A stretch of DNA of 64,000 bases from an alpha proteobacterium U9-1i (GTDB lineage: Bacteria; Pseudomonadota; Alphaproteobacteria; Caulobacterales; Aquidulcibacteraceae): positions 992,001 to 1,056,000 of the forward strand of contig BBSY01000003.1 in assembly GCA_000974665.1 (NCBI GenBank), written 5' to 3'. The notes beneath the pieces are model-generated. The model was not told the origin of the DNA. It saw only the letters and a program-made list of their open reading frames with translations, and did no database searches. Both the position numbers and the translations under genes were made by a program. This document shows, in pieces, positions 41,562 through 50,308 of the stretch (within the stretch, counting starts at the first letter, position 1; every line of letters begins with the position of its first letter).

Positions 41562-42935
41562 TTAGTCAAATGTTAGGGTGACCCGCAGCCCCGGGCGTGC
41601 TTCTTCGAGAACAAGTTCGGCATCGTGCAGGCGCGCAATCGCTGCAACGATGCTCAAGCCGATGCCAGCGCCGGGGCCGCCGCGGCTTCGCTCTAGTCGA
41701 TAAAAACGCTTGAGCACCGCCTCACGTTCGTCAGCGGGTATGCCAGGTCCGTTGTCGGCGACACTCAAGTGTGTGCGCGTGTCCTTGAAAGTGCGCACCA
41801 TGATGGTCGCGCCCGGCGGGGTGTGGCGGATGGCGTTGTCGAGAAGGTTGGCGAGCGCCTGTGCGACTAGATCCTTGTCAGCGTTCGTCGGCGCTCGGGC
41901 TGCTTGCACAATGAGGTGGCGACCGCCTGCTTCGATATCCGGACGGAAAGCGTCAGCCACGCGCTCGGCAAGCTCGGCGAGATCGAGCGGGACAAGGCGG
42001 GCAATGTCTGGAGAGGCGTCGAGTTCGGCGACACGCAGCATGGCGTCAAAGGTGCGCAGGACTTCGCTGAGCCGTGCGTCAGCGGCCTCGATGGCGGCCT
42101 CGCGCGCAGCCCCATCGGCGCCGGCCGCGCGCGCGCGCTCCAGCTGTTGACGCACGTGCGACAACGGAGTGCGCAGGTCATGAGCAACGTCGGTGGAGAC
42201 TTCGCGCACATTGGCGATAAGCGATTCAACCCGATCGAGCATGGCGTTGAACGACGCCGACAATTCGTCGAGATCGTTGTGTCCCGCCCCCGTTTCTGAG
42301 GGCGCGCGCGCGCCGAGATCACCCGACGACACGGCGCGCGACAGGGCCATTAGTTGGTCAACCTGGCGGAGCGAACGGCGGGTCAACCAAACTGAGGCCG
42401 CCAATCCCGCGAGCAGGCAGGTCAATCCCACCCAAGCCAGGGTCGCAAACAAGAGATCGCGCAGGCGCTCTTCGCGCGCCAAGTCCTCGCCAACAGCCAA
42501 AAGCGATCCATCGCCCAATTGCACGGTCTGCACCAACAGACGTTCGACCTCGTCGCGTTCTTCACTTCCCTCGTCGCCAACCTCGTCCGGCTCCTCGACC
42601 TCCGGCAATTCGAGTTCTGACCAGCCGACGCGGGTTGCTGGCAATTCCGCGAACCGAACGCTGCCCGAGGCATCTACCAGACCGTAATCCAACGAGCCTG
42701 GGCGGCCTGACCGGGTTTCGATGGCAAGCACAACGGCTTCCAGCCCTTCTGCGCGAAACTCGTCGCTGAGCGCGGCCACTTCGGTTGCGATGCGTTGCTG
42801 CAATTCCTCTCGCGCTGCGTCGCGCGTGGCCAACCAGGCGAAAACCGCGGTGGCGCAAAACGCCAACGTCAGCAATCCCGCATGCAGGATCGCGAGCCTG
42901 ACGCTCGTTGATGCAAAGAGGCGGCTAGTCTGCAC
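41562..42935 (-). CDS. Sensor histidine kinase of the RND operon
   Basis: The 457-residue protein has two membrane segments (about 12-36 and 160-185) around a periplasmic loop with an unusually acidic patch (PEVEEPDEVGDEGSEERDEV), a HAMP linker, HisKA with H252 in VAHDLRTPLSH and an ATPase domain with N and G boxes (ALANLLDNAIRH, ADNGPGIPADER). It should phosphorylate the response regulator upstream, whose gene it overlaps by 11 bases. The acidic loop could bind cations, so sensing of metals or cationic compounds exported by the adjacent pump is plausible but unproved. Confidence 0.93.
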   Translation of the reverse strand: MQTSRLFASTSVRLAILHAGLLTLAFCATAVFAWLATRDAAREELQQRIATEVAALSDEFRAEGLEAVVLAIETRSGRPGSLDYGLVDASGSVRFAELPATRVGWSELELPEVEEPDEVGDEGSEERDEVERLLVQTVQLGDGSLLAVGEDLAREERLRDLLFATLAWVGLTCLLAGLAASVWLTRRSLRQVDQLMALSRAVSSGDLGARAPSETGAGHNDLDELSASFNAMLDRVESLIANVREVSTDVAHDLRTPLSHVRQQLERARAAGADGAAREAAIEAADARLSEVLRTFDAMLRVAELDASPDIARLVPLDLAELAERVADAFRPDIEAGGRHLIVQAARAPTNADKDLVAQALANLLDNAIRHTPPGATIMVRTFKDTRTHLSVADNGPGIPADEREAVLKRFYRLERSRGGPGAGIGLSIVAAIARLHDAELVLEEARPGLRVTLTFD

Positions 42936-43602
42936 GGATCACATAGCCCGCGCCGCGAATGGTGTGGATGAGCGGCGCCGTTCCGCTCGGATCAATCTTG
43001 GCGCGCAGACGGCTGATGTGGGTCTCAACGATGTTGGTGCGCGGATCGAAGTGAAAGTCCCACACCCCTTCAAGCAGCATTGTTCGCGTTACCACCCGGC
43101 CGGCGTTCAGCATCAGGAACTCGAGCAACTGAAATTCGCGCGGCTGCAAATCGATCTCCTGATCGCCGCGGCGCACGATACGGCGCAAGCGATCAAGACT
43201 GAGGTCGCTGACTTCCAGCAGAGCCTGTTCAGGGGCGCGCAGCGGGGCGCGTCGCGCCAAAGCCGCGACCCGCGCTTGCAATTCGGCGAAGGAGAAGGGC
43301 TTGACTAGATAGTCGTCGCCGCCCGCCTCCAATCCCGCAATGCGATCGGAAACCGCTCCCATCGCGGTCAGAAACAATATGGGCGTCTGCGCGCCCATGG
43401 CGCGCAGCGACTTCACGGCCGACAATCCATCGATGCCCGGCAGCATGCGATCAACGATGAGCACATCGAAGGCGCCGTCCGCGGCTCTGAAGAGACCGTC
43501 CTTGCCGTCGTGCGCGCTTTCAACCACATGCCCAGCCTCTTTCAGGCCGCGCGACACGTATTCGCGGGTCTCTTCATCGTCTTCGATCAGCAAAATGCGC
43601 AT
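42925..43602 (-). CDS. OmpR-family response regulator of the RND operon
   Basis: The 225-residue protein has a receiver domain with D8-D9, phospho-acceptor D51 (VLIVDRMLPG) and the conserved LTAMG and YLVKPF positions, then a winged-helix DNA-binding domain (LQPREFQLLEFLMLNAGRVV, NIVETHISRLRAKID, IRGAGYVIRAD). The ATG at 43602 fits the family start; open codons upstream do not. It lies between the PepSY gene and the kinase, consistent with control of the efflux operon. Confidence 0.94.
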   Translation of the reverse strand: MRILLIEDDEETREYVSRGLKEAGHVVESAHDGKDGLFRAADGAFDVLIVDRMLPGIDGLSAVKSLRAMGAQTPILFLTAMGAVSDRIAGLEAGGDDYLVKPFSFAELQARVAALARRAPLRAPEQALLEVSDLSLDRLRRIVRRGDQEIDLQPREFQLLEFLMLNAGRVVTRTMLLEGVWDFHFDPRTNIVETHISRLRAKIDPSGTAPLIHTIRGAGYVIRAD

Positions 43603-43663
43603 GCCATAATCCAATCGCAGGCTGGCGCCCCAAATCACCGGGGCGCCAGTTTGGCGAGCGAGC

Positions 43664-44020
43664 TTAGTCGTCGTCGCCGTCTTCGTCATGCTCGGCGTCG
43701 GCGGCGGTGGCCTGTAGAACCGCCCCGGTCTGCGCATCGATCCGAACTTCCTGGGCGGTCCCGGAGGCGCCCGCGACCTCCACCTCGTAGAAGAGCGCGC
43801 CGTGTTCTTCTTCGATGCCGGCCTCGTAGGCGCGACCGCCGGCATGGCGTTCGGCAGCCTGGGCGGCGTCAGCCAGCGAGATGCGGGCTTGGGCGATCGC
43901 GGCGCTGTCAGGCCGATCGTCATCATTGGCCCGGGCGCCTGACGCCCAAGCGCCGCCAGCCGCGAGCAGCGAAAGAGCGAGGGCGCCGCCAGCCAAGGCA
44001 GTGAGCGTGGATTTCTTCAT
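43664..44020 (-). CDS. PepSY domain periplasmic protein
   Basis: The 118-residue protein has a signal peptide (LTALAGGALALSLLAAGGAWA) followed by a PepSY-type domain: ISLADAAQAAERHAGGRAYEAGIEEEHGALFYEVEV and VRIDAQTGAVLQA. PepSY proteins in such operons are periplasmic and may modulate signalling or bind ligands. The C-terminus is strongly acidic (EHDEDGDDD). It stands 61 bases before the regulator start and is part of the same strand-order group. Confidence 0.9.
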   Translation of the reverse strand: MKKSTLTALAGGALALSLLAAGGAWASGARANDDDRPDSAAIAQARISLADAAQAAERHAGGRAYEAGIEEEHGALFYEVEVAGASGTAQEVRIDAQTGAVLQATAADAEHDEDGDDD

Positions 44021-44131
44021 CGGGGGACCTCTAACTATCGTCGCGGGAGGATGCGACGGTGACAGGTTGCTATGGCGCGCCTTGGCGGCCCCTGACTGGT
44101 CCTATACCGATCCGCAACCTCCTCCTCAGGT

Positions 44132-47100
44132 CTAGATTTGCGGTGGCGCCTGTTGAATCTTGGAACGCCGATACCCCCCGCTCGCGGCGAAATAGATCGC
44201 GGGCATGATCAAGAGGGCGAGCGGCGCTGCGAACACAAGACCGGAGATGATCGCGATCGCGAGCGGGCGTTGCATTGCAGAACCTGCGCCCAGGCCGAGC
44301 GCCAACGGCGACAGCGCCAAAATGGCGATCAAGGTGGTCATCAAGATTGGCCGCAGGCGCGCGGCGCCCGCAGCAATGAGGTCGGCCTTTTCCGCTTTGC
44401 GCGACGCGTCGATTTCGGCGAAGTAAAAAACAGCGATCTCGGTGACGATGCCGATGATCATCGTCATGCCCATCAGCGCTGAAATGTTGAGTTCAACGCC
44501 GGTCAACCAAAGCCCTAGATAGACTGCAAGCGCCGACAAGCCGGCAACGCTCATGATTGCCGCGACGATTGCTATGTTCTCGTAGAGGTATAAGAGCAGC
44601 GCCGCAACCAGGAGCGCCGCTGCGGCGAGCACGATCGTCAGATCGCGAAACGACTTCTGTTGCTCCTGATAGAGGCCGCCGAACGAGATGGTGACGCCGG
44701 GCGGCAAGGTGACGCTTCGCAGGGACGTGCGAATGTCGTTGATCGCCGATCCAAGATCGCGGCCTTCAAGTCGAGCGGTGACCGCGATCATGTCGCGGAG
44801 ATCCTCTCGCACGATTTGCGGCTGGCCCACTGCAATCGCTATGTCAGCCACCCGCGATAATGGCAGCACCGCGCCGGCCTGGGTGCGAATCGTCAGCGCC
44901 TGCAAACGCGACAGCCGTTCGCGCACGTCTCCGCCGGCCCAGACGCGGACGGGAACGATTTTCTCACCCTGCTGAATGCCGCTTGGGGTGACGCCGCCCA
45001 GTTGGCTCTCAATGGCGGCGCGCACTTCTTCTGGCGTCAAACCCTCGATCGCCGCGCGCGTGCGATCAATGCTAACGTCGATCGCATCGCCGGCGATGAG
45101 AACGCCATTGAAGACCTCGACAACGCCGCGCACCTGACCTGCTTGTTGGGCCACCGCGTCAGCGATGGGGATGAGGTCGGCCGATGGCGCCCCTGTGATC
45201 TTAATCTCTATCGGCTGGGGGTTAGAGATAAGATCCCCGATCAGATCTTCCATGAGCTGGGCGGTCTCGACCTGGAGCGCGGGAACGCGCGCCGCCAACC
45301 GCCCGCGCAGATCACTCATCACGGCTTCGATGTCGCGTCGCGGCAATGGATGCAAGCGGATGAAAAGATCGCCCTCATTGGCCTCGGTCAGGCCGCCGCC
45401 CAATTGCAGGCCGGTGCGCCGCGAATAATTGGCGACTTCCGGGGTGGCGCGCACTTCTTCTTCGAGAAGCCGCACCAATCGGTCAGTCTCGGCGAGTGAC
45501 GTTCCAGGCGGGGCTTTGTAGTCAAGGATGAACCCGCCCTCATCCATCGCCGGCATGAAGCCTGATCCGACCCGGGTCGCCGCAAAGCCGCCGACAACGA
45601 TGAACGCGGCGGCAACCGCGAGCGGAATAAGGGGCCGCCCAAGAATGAGCGCTAACAGTCCCTGGTATGCGCCGCGCAAGCGACCCAACAACGGCCCGCC
45701 ATGTTCGAGACGCTCGGCTTGATCGCGCGAAAGGAGATGTTGCGCGGCGAACGGCACGATAATGAGCGCGCAAAAGTACGACACGAAGAGCGCGATCGCC
45801 ATTGTCACCGCCAGGGCGCGGAAAAAGCCGCCGGTGACGCCGTCGACAAAGGCGAGAGGCGCGAATACGACGACGGTTGCAAACGAAGAACCGGTGAGCG
45901 GTTTGATCATCTCGGCGGCGCCATGACGGACATCGCCATCGCCCGCGGCCGAGCGCTTTGCGATATGTTCGAGCATCACCACGGCGTCATCGATGATGAG
46001 CCCGACCGCCGCCGCCATGCCGCCCAGCGTCATGATGTTGAAGCTTTGCCCCAAAGCCGAAAGACCCAGAACGCTCGCCGCCAGCACCAAAGGCAGAATG
46101 AGTGCGATGACGAGCGTGATTTTGGCTTGGCGGAGAAAGCCAAATAGCACCGCTGCCGCAAGCAACGCGCCGATCAGGATGGCGTCCCGCACGCTGCCCG
46201 CCGCCTGCGTGACGAGTTCAGACTGGTCGTAATAGTTCGCGAGCCGCACGTCGGATGGAAGATGCTGACTCAATTGCGCCAATTCGGCGCGCACGGCGCT
46301 GGCGAGCGCGACAGTGTTGGCGCCTGGCTGCTGGCGCACATTGATGAGGACGGCGTCGCGTCCGTCAGCACTGACGCGCGTATAGTCGGGCGCGACGCCC
46401 TCGCGGACATCGGCTACGTCAGAGAGTTCGACGATACCCGCTTGGCCGGTGCGCAGAATGGTCGCGCCAACATCATCGGCGGACGTCAACTGTGATTGGA
46501 TAAGCGTCAGATAGAGCCGATGGCGATCCTCAATGCGGCCGACGGAGGCGACCAGATTGTTGGCGCTCAGCGCCGTCGCCACATCATGCGCGGTGAGGCC
46601 AAGCGCGCGAAGACGTTCTGGATCGATGTCGACTTGGATTTCGGCTTGCCGCCCGCCCAACACCTCGACTTGGCCGACGCCCTCAATCGCAGAGATCGCC
46701 GGCGCGATCTGAAAATAGGCGATGTCGCGCAAACGCACCTGATCGGCGTTGGCCGATGTCAGACTGACGCCGAGAAACGGAAATACGGTGGGGTCCATGC
46801 GCCGGACGCGGTAGACGACGCCGGCCGGCAGGTCGGGCAAAGTGCGCGCAATCAGCGCATCCGTCTGCAGCATGGCCGCGACCATGTCGTCGCGCCAACC
46901 GAACGTGATTGAGATTTCCGCCGACCCGCGCGAACTCGTTGACCGGATCCGGCGCACGCCGGGAATTTCGCGCAATGATTGTTCGAGCGGGCGCGTGACT
47001 TCGATCACCATCCGGTCGACGGGCCTGTCGCCGGCATCAACGCTCACAACCACGCGCGGAAAATCAATCGTCGGGAAGAGCGAGACCGGCATGCGGAACG

Positions 47101-47179
47101 CCAGCGCCGCACCCGCAAGGGCGATCGCCAATATGAGAAAAAGCAGCGAGCGCCTATGGCCGAAAAGCCAATTGGTCAT
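44132..47179 (-). CDS. RND family efflux pump inner-membrane transporter
   Basis: The 1015-residue protein shows the RND layout: two large periplasmic domains and 12 membrane helices. Proton-relay residues are present in TM4 (GLIIDDAVVMLEHI), and the docking and porter loops carry typical blocks such as PTIDFPRVVVSVDAG near the start. The sequence is of the HAE1-like class rather than the metal-specific CusA class, but specificity is not certain. It acts with the fusion protein and outer-membrane factor encoded immediately upstream, whose genes overlap by four bases. Expression is probably controlled by the two-component pair downstream. Confidence 0.93.
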   Translation of the reverse strand: MTNWLFGHRRSLLFLILAIALAGAALAFRMPVSLFPTIDFPRVVVSVDAGDRPVDRMVIEVTRPLEQSLREIPGVRRIRSTSSRGSAEISITFGWRDDMVAAMLQTDALIARTLPDLPAGVVYRVRRMDPTVFPFLGVSLTSANADQVRLRDIAYFQIAPAISAIEGVGQVEVLGGRQAEIQVDIDPERLRALGLTAHDVATALSANNLVASVGRIEDRHRLYLTLIQSQLTSADDVGATILRTGQAGIVELSDVADVREGVAPDYTRVSADGRDAVLINVRQQPGANTVALASAVRAELAQLSQHLPSDVRLANYYDQSELVTQAAGSVRDAILIGALLAAAVLFGFLRQAKITLVIALILPLVLAASVLGLSALGQSFNIMTLGGMAAAVGLIIDDAVVMLEHIAKRSAAGDGDVRHGAAEMIKPLTGSSFATVVVFAPLAFVDGVTGGFFRALAVTMAIALFVSYFCALIIVPFAAQHLLSRDQAERLEHGGPLLGRLRGAYQGLLALILGRPLIPLAVAAAFIVVGGFAATRVGSGFMPAMDEGGFILDYKAPPGTSLAETDRLVRLLEEEVRATPEVANYSRRTGLQLGGGLTEANEGDLFIRLHPLPRRDIEAVMSDLRGRLAARVPALQVETAQLMEDLIGDLISNPQPIEIKITGAPSADLIPIADAVAQQAGQVRGVVEVFNGVLIAGDAIDVSIDRTRAAIEGLTPEEVRAAIESQLGGVTPSGIQQGEKIVPVRVWAGGDVRERLSRLQALTIRTQAGAVLPLSRVADIAIAVGQPQIVREDLRDMIAVTARLEGRDLGSAINDIRTSLRSVTLPPGVTISFGGLYQEQQKSFRDLTIVLAAAALLVAALLLYLYENIAIVAAIMSVAGLSALAVYLGLWLTGVELNISALMGMTMIIGIVTEIAVFYFAEIDASRKAEKADLIAAGAARLRPILMTTLIAILALSPLALGLGAGSAMQRPLAIAIISGLVFAAPLALLIMPAIYFAASGGYRRSKIQQAPPQI

Positions 47180-48225
47180 GGCGCGCCACTCTGCTGGAGG
47201 GCGATCGTGGCGCCATCCTCAAGCGTTGCGCCGCCTTCGACAATGACAACCTGTCCGATCTCCAGACCGCTAGTGATTTCGATCCGGTCGCCCAACTCCG
47301 CGCCCGTCCGCACCTGGGTCTTGTGCGCAGTCGTTCCCTGCACAACAAAGACGCTCGCGGTTTCGCCGTCATAGACGATTGCGCCGCGCGGCAAGCTGAT
47401 GGCCTCGCGCGGGGCGCCGATAGCGATCTCCCCGCGCACCGGCGTGCCCGGAAGAAACGACGCATTGGCCGGCAGGGCCACCGTAACCTCGGCCAATCTG
47501 GTCGCTGGATCGATCCGGCGTAGAACCCGCGAGACGCGGCCCTCCGATGAAACATCGCCGCGCAGGTCCCGCACGATCGTGGACGCGCCTTGCGAGATGG
47601 CGCCTAGATCTTCGATTTCCACGCCGAACCGCGCTTGCAGGCTCTCCGCGTCGCCGACGCGCGCGAGCGGCGCGCCAGCATTTATGATCGCGCCTGCTTC
47701 GACATCGATCGCTTCGATGAGCCCCGCAATCGGCGCGCGGATGACGCGCACCCCGCCAGAGCCGATGCGTGCGCCCAGATCGTCCGCGGCGGCCTCGGCG
47801 TTCGCCAGCGCCTGCTGGGCGGCGGCGAGTTCGGCATTGGTGGCGAGGCTTTGCCCGCGCAGGCGGACGACGCGGTCGTGGTCGGCGCGCGCGAACCGCA
47901 ATTCTTCGAGCGCCCTACGTTGCTCAAGTACGACGGCTGGCGTCGGCCGCACTTCAAGAAGCGGCGCTCCGCTTCTCACCGTCTGGCCGGGCGCAGCCCG
48001 CAGCGCCACCACCACCGCATCATAGGAAAGCGAAATTGTGCGCGAATGATCGGGTGATATTTCGACCTCGCCGAAAGCCGACAGGCGCTCCTGCATTTGC
48101 GAGGCGGCCGCGGTTTCAACTTTAACCGGCGCGGCGGCCGCCGCCGGCGCATCCTGTGCGGGACGAGCGCATGCGCCGAGCGCGCTCATGGTCAGCGCGA
48201 TGGTGATCGCCCTCATCGTCTTCAT
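47176..48225 (-). CDS. RND efflux membrane-fusion lipoprotein (HlyD/AcrA-type)
   Basis: The 349-residue protein starts with a lipobox (MSALGAC) and contains the fusion-protein order: barrel strand VVALRAAPGQTVRSGAPLLEV, a helical hairpin (about 95-145), a lipoyl repeat RAPIAGLIEAIDVEAGAIIN and a beta-barrel with RVLRRIDPATRLAEVTVAL. It bridges the pump and the outer-membrane channel. Stop and start overlap both neighbours (four bases), so one operon is likely. Confidence 0.93.
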   Translation of the reverse strand: MKTMRAITIALTMSALGACARPAQDAPAAAAAPVKVETAAASQMQERLSAFGEVEISPDHSRTISLSYDAVVVALRAAPGQTVRSGAPLLEVRPTPAVVLEQRRALEELRFARADHDRVVRLRGQSLATNAELAAAQQALANAEAAADDLGARIGSGGVRVIRAPIAGLIEAIDVEAGAIINAGAPLARVGDAESLQARFGVEIEDLGAISQGASTIVRDLRGDVSSEGRVSRVLRRIDPATRLAEVTVALPANASFLPGTPVRGEIAIGAPREAISLPRGAIVYDGETASVFVVQGTTAHKTQVRTGAELGDRIEITSGLEIGQVVIVEGGATLEDGATIALQQSGAP

Positions 48226-49574
48226 GAAGCGTCCCTCTCGACCAGCAATCGTCCAACCAAGCCGTCGAGCGCCGCCTCGCCTTGCGCCTGCGCTGCGGCG
48301 AGCGCGAGCGCCGCCAAGCGTTTGTCGAGGAGGCTCGCCCGCGCCGTCTCATAAGTGAGCACGGGCACATCGCCCGCCTCGGCGGCCGTGCGTAACACCT
48401 CGGTTTCACGCGACAGCGCCGCGACCTCCCGCTCCAGAATGGCGCGCTGTGCTGCGACGCGTCGCAGCGTCTCGACTTGAAGCGCGATATCGGCGCGGGC
48501 CTGAAACACGCGCGCATCGTACTCAGCTTGTAGTTCTACGCGTGTTGCGCGCGCGATAGCGATGTCGCCGCGACCCCGGTTCCAGATGGGCAGGACTAAA
48601 CTCAATCCTGCGCCCGACGTGCGGACATCGCTGGTGTCACGAGCGCGCGAGAGGGAAAGGTTTGGCAGCGGCAGGGCAGCGACGCGCGCAAATCGAAGGC
48701 TCGCCTCATTGGCCTCATAGCTCGAACGCAATGCGCTAAGATCCGAGCGCACGGCCAACGCCTGCTGGAAAAGCGCCTCGGGATCGAGCGAAGCGGGGTC
48801 GCTTGTCGAAACGACTTCCGCCAAGGGCGGCGTCTCGCCCGGACCAAGCGCCAAGAAGCCATTGAGCTCATTCACCGCCGCGTCGAGATCGCGCTCGATC
48901 GTGTTCAGGCGGTCGAGCGCATCGAGAAAGCCGATGCGCCGCACCGCCAGGTCGTCCAGGCGCGCATCGCCGTCAGCGACGGCGCGTTCATAGGCGCGCA
49001 ATTGGCTCTCGGTCTGCTCGGTCGCCTCGGCCGCCACGGCGGCTTGTTGGCGAAGGAAGATGACGCGGATCGCCGCATCGCGCGCCTGCATGGCGACGCT
49101 CCACTCCGTCCACGTCAATTCCTGCCGGATTCGCTCCTGCTCGGCCCGCATGCGGGCGCGGGCGTTCGGGTGATTGATCAGCGAGGTGATGACATCAAGG
49201 CTGAGGCCCGCGCTCAAAGCGTCGAAGGCCTGCACATTGGTTGGATGATCGTAGCTCAGTTGAAGTTGGGGATCTGGCAGCAGGCCCGCCGAGAAGGCTT
49301 GTGCGGCGCCGACGCCCGCTTGCGCGCGCGCCACGCGTAAGGCCGGGCTCCGGCGCACGGCCCAACCCGCGATCTCAATCGTGCTAAGCGGGGGCCCGCC
49401 CAGAAAGTCCTCGCTGCGCCCGCGCAAATCCACGAGCCCGTCGGCTATTGGCGACGAAGCGTTGACCACGTCGCCCGCCAGCAGCGCGCCTGTGCCCTGA
49501 TCAATTGGCGGGGTGGCGCACGCTGAGAGCACCGCGACGCTGGCCCCCGCAATGATCCCTCTCGCCGCCGACAT
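48222..49574 (-). CDS. Outer-membrane efflux channel (TolC/OprM-type)
   Basis: The 450-residue protein begins with a lipobox signal peptide (AVLSACAT) and has the OEP helical domain twice: FSAGLLPDPQLQLSYDHPTN near the N-terminus and RSSYEANEASLRFARVAALPLPNLSLS further on. It forms the outer-membrane trimeric channel. ATG 49574 has GAGGGGAG six bases before it, and the frame upstream is not coding. It is the first gene of the efflux operon; its promoter lies in the 280 bases before 49854. Confidence 0.92.
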   Translation of the reverse strand: MSAARGIIAGASVAVLSACATPPIDQGTGALLAGDVVNASSPIADGLVDLRGRSEDFLGGPPLSTIEIAGWAVRRSPALRVARAQAGVGAAQAFSAGLLPDPQLQLSYDHPTNVQAFDALSAGLSLDVITSLINHPNARARMRAEQERIRQELTWTEWSVAMQARDAAIRVIFLRQQAAVAAEATEQTESQLRAYERAVADGDARLDDLAVRRIGFLDALDRLNTIERDLDAAVNELNGFLALGPGETPPLAEVVSTSDPASLDPEALFQQALAVRSDLSALRSSYEANEASLRFARVAALPLPNLSLSRARDTSDVRTSGAGLSLVLPIWNRGRGDIAIARATRVELQAEYDARVFQARADIALQVETLRRVAAQRAILEREVAALSRETEVLRTAAEAGDVPVLTYETARASLLDKRLAALALAAAQAQGEAALDGLVGRLLVERDAS

Positions 49575-49853
49575 GACGCTCCCCTCGCAGTCCAGGACGC
49601 CTCCCAGCGCACCCGATCTCAATATGTCGCCAAAGCCCTAACAACGCGGCAACAGATTTCGCCTCGTCGCTGCTTGGCGAAGCAATGGCGGAGCTTAGGG
49701 CGCTTGTGACCGATAGAAGCCCGCCCCCGCATGGACCGCGGATTGACGATACCCAATGTTCGTTTTCACCGGTTCACGATTGGCGGCGTTGCGCATAAAT
49801 CGCGCACAGTCTTGCAAGCGGAGCGCAAGCCCGCGCGATCAGGAGGGCGAAAC

Positions 49854-50291
49854 GTGGCGTTGATCTGGTCTATCGTGCTCACAGTGATCGTGGTGTTGGC
49901 ATGCACAATCTTCCATTATGAGGCGATTAGCCGTTTGGATCGTTTTGCCCGCGCCCGCAGTTGGGCAAATCACGCCACGCTCGTGTGTGTGCTGAGCCTG
50001 TTGATGCTGATTCACGTTCTAGAAATCGTACTTTATGCCGGCGCCTATGGCTTTGCTGACGTCATCGGGATTGGCGGACTGCGCGGGCCAAGCGAGCTGA
50101 CGCCCGCAGAGTATTTCATTTTCGCTGCGGAGACCTATTCCTCACTGGGATCAACAGATGTGACGCCCGAGGGAGAAATTCGCTTGATGTCCAGTCTCTC
50201 ATCGCTGTTTGGCATCTTGTCGCTGACTTGGTCGGCGTCGTTTCTATTTTCACTCGTTGAACGCTGGCGCGTTTCCGATGGCCGCCACTGA
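49854..50291 (+). CDS. Ion channel protein with altered selectivity filter
   Basis: The 145-residue protein has three or four membrane segments (ALIWSIVLTVIVVLACTIF, LVCVLSLLMLIHVLEIVLY and LFGILSLTWSASFLFSLVE) with a pore loop between the last two. The filter reads TYSSLGSTDVTP, where Ion_trans_2 channels normally have TLGYGD. Gly-Ser-Thr in place of Gly-Tyr-Gly makes potassium selectivity doubtful. A strong AGGAGGG precedes GTG 49854, which decides the start. It is divergent from the efflux operon. Confidence 0.8.
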   Translation: MALIWSIVLTVIVVLACTIFHYEAISRLDRFARARSWANHATLVCVLSLLMLIHVLEIVLYAGAYGFADVIGIGGLRGPSELTPAEYFIFAAETYSSLGSTDVTPEGEIRLMSSLSSLFGILSLTWSASFLFSLVERWRVSDGRH

Positions 50292-50308
50292 GTGCAATAG
50301 GCCGTTGC

